The notes under the pieces are model-generated. The model worked only from the letters and a program-made list of their open reading frames with translations, searched no databases and was not told where the DNA came from. Positions 9,584 to 17,700 of a stretch of 20,000 nucleotides of DNA are shown piece after piece. Origin of the DNA: Neocallimastix lanati (nom. inval.) (taxonomy: Eukaryota; Neocallimastigomycota; Neocallimastigomycetes; Neocallimastigales; Neocallimastigaceae); assembly GCA_016946835.1 (NCBI GenBank), contig JACVTC010000115.1, forward strand, positions 515,001 through 535,000, given 5' to 3'. The first letter of the stretch is position 1. Each line of letters starts with the position of its first letter. A program made the position numbers and the translations under genes.

Positions 9584-9720
9584 CAGGGAGTGGTGCATTT
9601 CGCCAATTTTTTGAAAGAATGTGGCGTATTAAAAATTGTGGATTATATTATTTTTATCAACGCTCCACTTGTCGAAATGCAACCTGGCGAAATGCAATTT
9701 GGGGAAATGCAACTCTCCCA
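9584..9720. mobile_element. 137-bp foldback / MITE-like element with subterminal repeats
   Basis: The ends are inverted repeats: from the left GGGAGTGGTGCATTTCGCC, and from the right (reverse complement) GGGAGAGTTGCATTTCCCC, matching at about 20 of 24 aligned positions. Inside, a perfect 12-bp inverted pair TGCATTTCGCCA / TGGCGAAATGCA lies at 9594-9605 and 9685-9696. A further inner pair runs from GTGGCGTATTAAAAA to its counterpart near 9652-9670. The right arm carries three 15-bp direct units built on GAAATGCAA (9673-9717). TAA flanks both sides (9581-9583 and 9721-9723), compatible with a 3-bp target duplication of the PIF/Harbinger (Tourist) kind, but chance is possible in this composition. 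It is too short to encode a transposase, and the open frame running across it at 9590-9820 is not taken as a gene. Confidence 0.6.
9673..9717. repeat. Three 15-bp tandem units, GAAATGCAA core
   Basis: Three consecutive 15-base units: CGAAATGCAACCTGG, CGAAATGCAATTTGG and GGAAATGCAACTCTC. They lie in the right arm of the foldback element. An inverted copy of the core stands once in the left arm. Confidence 0.85.
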
Positions 9721-10499
9721 TAATCTCGTAAATCAATTGTTAGTCAATCTTGTAAAGGATAAAACTAACAATAAAATTCTAAACCAAAAGCTCCAAGAGT
9801 ACAAAGAATCATTCAAATGATATCTGACCATATACCTTATGATGTTATTGAAAATCTAAATGCTATTAAATATAATATTACGTAGTTTAACTGATAGATG
9901 TATTGCTAAAAAAAGAAAAAAAAAGTTATGCAAGGTCTAAAATTTGAAAAATAATAAAATAAAAGTTCTGGTGCTTTAGACAATGTTTGTGCTTCAACTA
10001 TTTTAGTAAACAATACTGATCACTGTTATAAAAGTAAAAATATAAAATCTAGTAAAGATGATATTACCAAGATAGATATATTGGTATATTGGTTGATGGT
10101 ATCAAAGGTAAAGCTTTAATGGACTCTTGTAATTACCTTAGTATTGTCACACAACAATACTTAGGTAAACTTTCAGTGGAATATGAATTTATTGATATTA
10201 TCTGTGGAAGAATTTGAATAACCTTGAAAAATGAAGAATACTCAGAAGATTATGTTGTTCAGATTCCTTTAAAAATAAGTAATTTTGAAATGTTAGAAAA
10301 ATGTAAAGTAGTCAATAAAAAATATCCTTCTTCAAAATCCTTATTAATTTAAAAACAAATGGATTACAGATAGTTTATTCATCCGAAATTGTATAGTCTT
10401 TGTCATATGGATGATAATAGACTAGCACAGAAAAAAATAATTCATGATGAAAGGTTTACTAATTCAATAAATAAATTATTTAGAGAGAAGATCTTGCGA

Positions 10500-11840
10500 T
10501 AAATATTTCTATCCATAAGATATTCAGTACTATCTATGAGAGAAAAACTTCTCTTCAATAAATTCTTTTACTACAATGGATAATAGAGTTTCATCAACTT
10601 CTTTTATAATCGTAGTAACTAAGACCTTTTTATCAGAGTCACTTTTCATTCTTGATAAAGCATCAGCAATAACATTCGTTTTGTCTGATTCATAATGAAT
10701 TTCAACTCCTAAAAAAGATTGGCAGCTATACACCTTCTAGTTTGTCTAGCATTGGTAAGTTTCTTTTTATTAAATAATCCAACCAACGGTTTATGATCAT
10801 TATAAATAATGGTTTTGTGGGGATTTCCTATTATATAAGGTTTAAATTTGGTTAAACAATAGAAAAGAGCTGCACCTTCTAGGTCAATTATTCCATAACT
10901 TCTTTCATGTTTTCTAAGCGTTCTACTTATATAATGAATTGGTTGTTCTTTATTAGTTTCTTCATTCTTTTGTAATAATACACCTTCATCATATATTTTA
11001 AAGCTTTTTTCTTGTTCTTCTTTCCATTGGTACTTAACACCTTATCTTAACAACTTACAGAGAAGCGAAATTTAATATACTTTTCGATAAATTTATTTTA
11101 GTAATCATTTGCTTCAAAGAAGGATCACAATTAATGAAGATCAGTAAGTGTTTTTCATTTTCTTGACATCGTCTATTTTACAATCAAGTAAATTTAAGTC
11201 TTAGGCTGAGACTTTAATATTAATCTTCAGTTTATTTTTCTTTAAATTGTCTATAGATTTTCTTATGATCTTCAAATATTCTTCAACAATTTTTTAATAA
11301 ATTAGGATATTATAAATAACATTAATAAATTCTCCAATATAAGGAAATAAAAATTTTATTCATTTCCCTTTGAAAGGTAGTAGGTGCTCCAGTTAAACCA
11401 AAGAGCATTACTTTATATTGTTAATTTCCAAATTCAGTGATGAAACTACTTACTTCAGCGTTTTCATCATCTGTAAGAATTTGAGTAAAGATCCATAGTG
11501 GTAAAAATTCATACTCCATCTAAACCATCAAATATTTCATCAAGATTTAGTATGGAATAGGAATTTCTAATTATATCATTATTGACTCTTCAATAGTCAA
11601 CGAACATTCTCCATTTCTCATTATGCTAAAGAATTAACACTATTGAAGAGGACTATTCTGACCAAGAAGATTCAATTAATCTTTTATTAATCAGTTTAGT
11701 TAATATATCTTTTAATATATCTGACAAAAACCTGAAAAGTCTGTAGAATAGTTTAATAGGTTTAGTACCAGGTTTCAGTCTATTCTTTTAAGAAGACAAG
11801 TCAGAAGGAGTTGATTCGACAAAAGAAGTTGAAATTACTA
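10500..11840 (-). mobile_element. Ty3/gypsy remnant: reverse transcriptase and RNase H, inverted relative to its flanks
   Basis: Read on the minus strand, the RT begins with SWS and IVLI (about 11645-11680), then KWRMFVDY (about 11591-11616), NSYSILNLDEIFDGLDG, FITEFGN and VMLFGLTGAPTTFQREMN (about 11359-11410). The catalytic YxDD box should fall near 11300-11335 but reads INVIYNILIY, so the aspartate pair is gone. RNase H follows: YDEGVLLQKN, HYISRTLRKHERSYGIIDLE, FKPYIIGNPHKTIIYNDHKPLV, and the end motif NVIADALSRM near 10655-10680. Stops and shifts break the frame several times; the last open part, 10530-10733, covers the RNase H end and linker. The gypsy gag-protease piece on the left and the integrase piece on the right are both on the plus strand. 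Confidence 0.85.
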
Positions 11841-11849
11841 CTATGTAAT

Positions 11850-12260
11850 CTTCCAAAAGTTATATGATTTTAATGAAAAATTAAATTTAATTCTTGAAGC
11901 TTTTCAAATTATGAAGGTTATCATAAGTCTTTCCAACGATTAAGAAAATGTTACTACTTGAATGGTATGATTAACAATATAACAAGAGTTATTTATTCAA
12001 ATCTCATATTACGGGAAACGAATTCGAAATAATTCTCTATACCGATCACAAACTTTTAGTAGGATTATTTAAGAATAAAGAACCCACTGAGAGACAATTA
12101 GCAAATTGGATATAAGAATTTAGTATATTTATGGTCATCGTTCATTACAAAGAGGTTAAAAAGAATGTAATTGGATGATTTATAAAGGACAGGATAAAGG
12201 GGTGTCAGTCTCAAACGTAATAATTCTTATGGATAATTTCAATGATTCAAAATTTACAGA
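11850..12260 (+). mobile_element. Ty3/gypsy remnant: integrase zinc region followed by RNase H
   Basis: Plus strand. At 11907-11990 the frame reads NYEGYHKSFQRLRKCYYLNG followed by MINNITRVIY. This fits the integrase N-terminal zinc region, whose usual form is GY.KT..RL...YYW.GM..DI, though its first His and later Cys residues are lost. From 12014 to 12178 it reads as RNase H: NEFEIILYTDHKLLVGLF, EPTERQLANWI, a stop, EFSIFMVIVHYKE and KKNVIG, where the DALSR end motif is broken by a stop. RNase H normally precedes integrase, so this RNase H must come from another copy or a rearrangement. It is clearly diverged from the minus-strand RNase H at about 10650-11020. Confidence 0.7.
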
Positions 12261-12299
12261 AATAGAAGGCATTCAATATTTAAAATAGGGAGAAATTTT

Positions 12300-12552
12300 A
12301 TGATAAGTAATTCAGGATCAGGAGCAACAAAAGGAACTACTCCACCAAGAATGAATATATAAATATACCTGTTTATGAAATTTTCATATTCTAAAATAAT
12401 TAGAAGAAGAAGGAAATAAGGAAAGATTCCTTACTTTATTAGCAAATAAAATGAAAAGGTCATCAATAAAATCTAAAGATTTACGTCGACATAAGGAAAA
12501 GGTAGAGCATTCAAATATCCAATGGATAAAAGATTGTTCGCCTTTTCCATAG
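12300..12552 (+). mobile_element. Possible gypsy gag start fragment
   Basis: After the RNase H piece, an ATG at about 12300 opens MISNSGSGATKGTTPPRMN. After a frame change, 12400-12549 is open and reads LEEEGNKERFLTLLANKMKR, then a Lys/Arg-rich stretch to a stop at 12550. Position and composition fit the N-terminus of a retroelement Gag, but no diagnostic motif is present. It could equally be a scrap of a host gene. Confidence 0.3.
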
Positions 12553-12639
12553 CAAAGATAGAATTTAGAACAATCGTCAGAAACTCTTTAACTTCTAATT
12601 GCAACAGTAGTATTATATTTGTAACTGGCTCTTAATCTT

Positions 12640-12735
12640 AAATCCAGTTAATTAATTTTATTTAAATATTAGTAATATAAATTTTTTTTTATTAGTAATT
12701 TAATTTTTTACTAAACTTTATTCTTTCAAATATAA
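12640..12735 (-). repeat. Possible copia LTR fragment, second copy
   Basis: Carries the same words as 6960-7060 (TATTAGTAATA, then TTTATTAGTAATTT) in the same order and orientation, with a run into ACTTTATTCTTTCAAA compared with CTTTATTTTTTTCACTTCAAA in the other copy. It runs directly into the 130-bp tandem repeat. The two copies flank the whole retroelement cluster. Confidence 0.35.
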
Positions 12736-12980
12736 TATCAATTAAAACTAAAAATTTTCAATAGATAAACGTAAATTATAATTATATTTTTATAAATATA
12801 TTTATTATATATTTTGCAAATAATTTTTGCCATTTTATTAATCTTTGTTATTCTTTCAATTACAATATTAATTAAAAGAAAAAATTTTCAATAAATAAAT
12901 GTAAATTATAATTTTATTTTTATAAATATATTTATTATATATTTTGTAAATTATTTTTGCCATTTTATTAATCTTTGTTA
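12721..12980. repeat. 130-bp tandem duplication (two units)
   Basis: Unit 1 is 12721-12850 and unit 2 is 12851-12980, each exactly 130 bases with no net length change between them. Both begin TTCTTTCAA and end TTTTGCCATTTTATTAATCTTTGTTA; scattered substitutions separate them. The two copies meet without a gap. The GCC in TTTTTGCCATTTT is the only G/C-rich word in each unit and is kept in both. No coding potential is seen. Confidence 0.9.
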
Positions 12981-13074
12981 TTTTTTGGTTTGTAATTTTA
13001 TTAATTACATTGTTTTAATTAATTTTTTTTTAACTTAAATATTTAACTATTTATAATTGTATAAAATTTTATAT

Positions 13075-13949
13075 TTATATTTCTAAAAGGCATCTAATTA
13101 AGAACTATTAATAATAAATAAATTATAAAGATAAGAAATAATAATAAATATAATAATTAAAATTAGTCAATAAAAATTATTTTAGTATAAAATTTATATA
13201 ATTATGAATATAATGTATATAGGAATATGGATAAGTAAATAAATATTTGAACATATATTTAAACTTACTAAATCACTCTCTGGTGGTAATTGAATATCTT
13301 CAAAGTCATTAATAACTTTTGGAGCAGGATTGTTAAATTCATTGTCTTCTATATTTAATAATAAATTATCGGTTTGATTTTTCACATTTTCATTGGTAAT
13401 ACTTTGTATTACTTCAGTAGGTATTGGATTTTCATATTCAAGAGGTTGATAAATAGATAAAAGTTTCTTTATTTGTGTAGCATTTAATAAATAACAAATT
13501 TCAGCAGCATTATCAACTTCTTGAAGAGATATTTTACCTAATTGTAATAATTTTGCTGCTTGAACTAAATATTCCATATGTACAAATCCTTTTATAAATA
13601 TATATTGTTAATAAATTATATAGATTTATTAACATTAATTAAAGTCAATATATTTACTATAATAATATATATACTATTTTATTTATTACTATACCTTCCT
13701 GTACTTGATGTGTATCACACCATACTTCAATTTGATTAACATTATATTGAATTTGAACACCTCTCTTCCATGAACAGAAATTCTATTTTATATATATTAT
13801 TATTATTATTAGTTAGATAATTAATATACTATGTTCATTAATATTAAAAAATCATAATAGGTTTTAATTATTATTTATGTTATAATTATAATTGACATAT
13901 ACTACAAAATAATATTATTAAATAAATATTTGACTAATTATAGAATAAT

Positions 13950-13988
<39 letters not shown>

Positions 13989-14598
13989 AAGATATGTATA
14001 TATATGAATATGAATATTATAAAATTAATATAATAAAACGAAATATATACCTTTCTCATAATTAAATGATTAAATGAATTAATTCCAATTAATTTTACAA
14101 GATCTGCCAATATTTGACTGGCAATTGATTCTTCTACATAATATACTTTTAATAATTTGCTAATTTTATTTAAATAATTTAACAGTTGATCAATAGTATA
14201 TTGGGGTGATGTATTTCCTCTAGTAATTCTATTCCATAATCCATCATTTCTTGTAATATATTCTTTAAGACTTTGACTTTCAATAACGGCAGGGACAATC
14301 ATTACATTTAATTCCTTTTTCAATTCTTTAAGCCATGTGAAATATATTTCAACAATAAGTAATTCTATATCATTGGATATTTTTTCCAATATTAAATATG
14401 AATTTGAATTTTCTATATTACTACGTGGATCTTTTACAATAATTGTTTTTATAGTACATAATAATTCATAACTATTAGAAAGCCAAAAGGCTGATATATT
14501 ATTATCCATATTTTTCTAAAAATTAACATAAATTAAAATAAAAATAAATTAAAACAAAATAAAATATTAATAAAATAATTATTAATATAATAACATTC

Positions 14599-14649
<51 letters not shown>

Positions 14650-14662
14650 TATTATTAATATA

Positions 14663-14700
<38 letters not shown>

Positions 14701-17700
14701 ATAGTATTATGATTATGATTATCAATATTTTTTTTAATATTATATGAAAATTTTAAAATATAAATATAATTTAAATTTTTATATCTTTTCTTTAATAAAA
14801 TCAACTTTAAACAAAAATAATTATATATTTTTTATTTTTTACGTTCAACACTTACCAATACAACATTTTGAATACTTTGAATAACCTTTGCTGTAATATT
14901 TTGAGCTTTAGCAAGTAATCCATTATCAAGCATTTTTTTAATAAATATACCAATAATGTGAGATGGATAGAATATAGTCTTTTTATCTACTTCTTGGTTT
15001 GGTTTTGGAACTATAAGACTAAGAATTAATCCATCAATAATTTCTTTTTCTAATGATGGATCTTCAAGCATCTTTAATGTACACTATTTATATTATATAT
15101 TATTTAAATATATGATTAATATTTTTTTTTTTGTTTTTATAAAAAAAACATTTATATAATGAAATATATCATATTTTTTATATTAATTCAATGAATATTA
15201 TTGAAATAAATATTTTTTTCATTATTAAATATTTTGAAATAATTATTAATATTTATATATATATAACTATATATTACTTCATTTTCCGCTTTTTCATCTG
15301 ATTTCTTTTTCTCATCTTCATCTGAAACAATCTTTTCAATTATCACCTTTTCTCCAAGATCTTGTGCGGAAGTTTCTTGTAAATTCTCCATATATATACT
15401 CTTTCTACCGTTCAATAATACAGCATCCGATGTTTGTGGAGTAATGACAGAGCTTTTCCTTCTCTCAAGATTTGAACTTGATATATGAAGACTTCTTACA
15501 CTCTTTCTTCTATAGCTTTCTTCCAATGATTGGGGTTCATTAATAGAATCTGTTCTATATCTTTGTGCACTAGCCAATTGATCTTTAAGCTTATTATTTT
15601 CCTTTCTTAAAGCAGATACTTCTGAAGCTTCATTAGCAAATCTACTACTTTTGGTAGATACAAGGTATAAATCTTCATTGACTTTCTTAAGTTCATTCTT
15701 TTGATTTTCAATAATTTCTTTAAGTTTTGCAATTTCTCCATTCTTTTCACTGATAGTATCATTGGCATCGGCACATTCTTTTTCCAACCTATTTACCTTT
15801 TCTTTATAATTACTTAATTCACGTTCAAGATTAGCATTTTCTTCATTAGCCTGTTCGCCAATATCTTTAGAACGTGTATCCAAGCGTCCAAATTTTTCCT
15901 TCCAAATAGATATTTGACTTTCTAGCCATGAAATCTTTTCAGCGTATTCTTTATTTAAGTTTTCTTTTTCTGTTAAACTTTGAGAAAGTTCAAATACCTT
16001 ATTTTCTAGTTGATAATTAAGTTGCTTAATATGATTAATACTCTTTGCTTCTTTCTTTAATTCTCTAAATTCGTGTAATGCAAATATACGTCTAATACAA
16101 GATTGAACATATACAATCTGTGAAATTTGATCCTTGTAAAACTTTCTAGTTTGTTCACCTCTAAATACTTTTTGAATCTTAATAGCTGCACAATTTCTTT
16201 TTCTTTCATTGAATTCATTTTTAGCTTGAATTAATCTTATGGCTAATAATATTATTTATTTACAAAAAAATTTAAAAATAAAATATGATATATAAAAAAA
16301 AATATAAAATATAAAATATAAAATATAAAATATAAATTAATAAAATATAAATTAATAAAATATAAAAATTAAATTTTATATATTAATAATTTTTTAATTT
16401 CTTATATATTATATACATATTATTATATAATATGATATAATATTAATATAATAATAATATTAAATATAATAAATTACCGGACTGAATGATTATAGCAGCA
16501 TTTCTAAGTTCATTATATTTTTTTCTTTTAAGATAAGCACGAATATTCTTTTGTATAATAATAGAAGCATATGTTTCTCTTTTCGATTTAAGTAATTCTT
16601 GAGCAATTTTTCTACGAATTGCTATTTAATAATTAAATAAATAATTAAAATTACATAATCATATATTTTAACATATATATCTATATTTTTTTTTACTTAA
16701 ATTTATTTTTTTTTTTATTTTTATTTGGTTTGTCTTTTTATAATATAATAAAATATTGCTAGTAAAAAAAAATGGTTATATTTAAATTCAATAATTTTTT
16801 TTTACCATTTTGAATTATAAGAGCAGCTTCTTTAGTTCTTTTATAAGATTTCTGATATATAAAACGTTTAATATTCTTTTGTAACATAATAATAGCTGTG
16901 TTTAAGCGATCAGAACGAATCTTTTCAAGATAGGCCAACATACCTGTTCTAAAGAATACTTTCGATATACCAAATTGGTATTTATCTGGATTAGAAATCG
17001 TAGACTGCACAATTTTTTCTGTTAAAGCTTTATAATCTTTAGAATTCCATTCATTTGATTTTAATATAAGATAATAACGATCCACAAACTCTTGGAAAGT
17101 CCATCGAGTAGGATACCCAGCACAACTAATTCTTATAGTTTCTAGTACACCACAAGCTCTCAATTGTGAAAGAACCATCAATGGTTCAAATACAAAGGCT
17201 TGTTTTGCTTGATTCGGTTTAATACATCTAATATAATGAACATCTGTAGAACGGATGGTTTGCATCAACTCAATCAAAGATCTCTTAAATATTGAGCCTA
17301 ATGTCTTCTTTTGTGGAGTTGCATTTGGTCTCATCATAGAACGTCTTTTCGATTGATCATTTGATTCTAAACTATTCTTTCTTGATTGTGTTGGAGACGT
17401 AGCTTCAACTCTTTCTAATTTAACAATTTCTTTTACAAATTCTGAAGTACTATTCATTAAAAGATTTAATTGTTCATCTGAAACAGTATCTTTATTTTTT
17501 TCTAAGAATCCTTCAATAGAATATGTAACATCAAGAGCATAGTGAGCAATAGTAAATGAATCTTCAGAGAATCTTGGTTTCTTAAAGAAATTCTTATATT
17601 TTTCATTAGTAGTGAAGTTACTATACAATTTTGTAATTAAAGAAGCATCTGAACCTGATGGTAATTTACTTTCTTCATCAAGTAAAGCTAAAATACCAAA

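Larger units (their letters stand above)
9365..10360 (+). mobile_element. Ty3/gypsy remnant: gag zinc knuckle and aspartic protease
   Basis: Broken plus-strand gag-pol. A retroviral-type zinc knuckle (normal form CX2CX4HX4C) lies at 9391-9432, reading CFFRKDHGHNLSYC with the second Cys changed to Arg. In the same frame, 9784-9882 reads as gag/protease linker with HIPYDVIENLNAIKYNIT, a pattern common just before the protease in fungal gypsy elements. The protease follows at about 10092-10217 as VDGIKGKALMDSCNYLSIV, where the active-site DSG or DTG has become DSC (10122-10130). The next frame (about 10222-10350) continues with EDYVVQIPLKISNFEMLE. Stops and frameshifts break it repeatedly. A 137-bp foldback element (9584-9720) is lodged between gag and linker. 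Confidence 0.8.
12553..13074. other. Gap between retroelement graveyard and myosin 3' end
   Basis: No gene. It contains the repeat shared with 6960-7060 (at about 12640-12735), the 130-bp tandem duplication (12721-12980), and the presumed 3' untranslated region of the myosin gene, whose stop codon is at 13075-13077. Confidence 0.75.

Noticed and set aside
9590-9820. Plus-strand open frame of 76 codons
   Set aside because: It crosses the foldback element, and its frame differs from the gag/protease-linker frame that carries recognisable sequence at 9784-9882.
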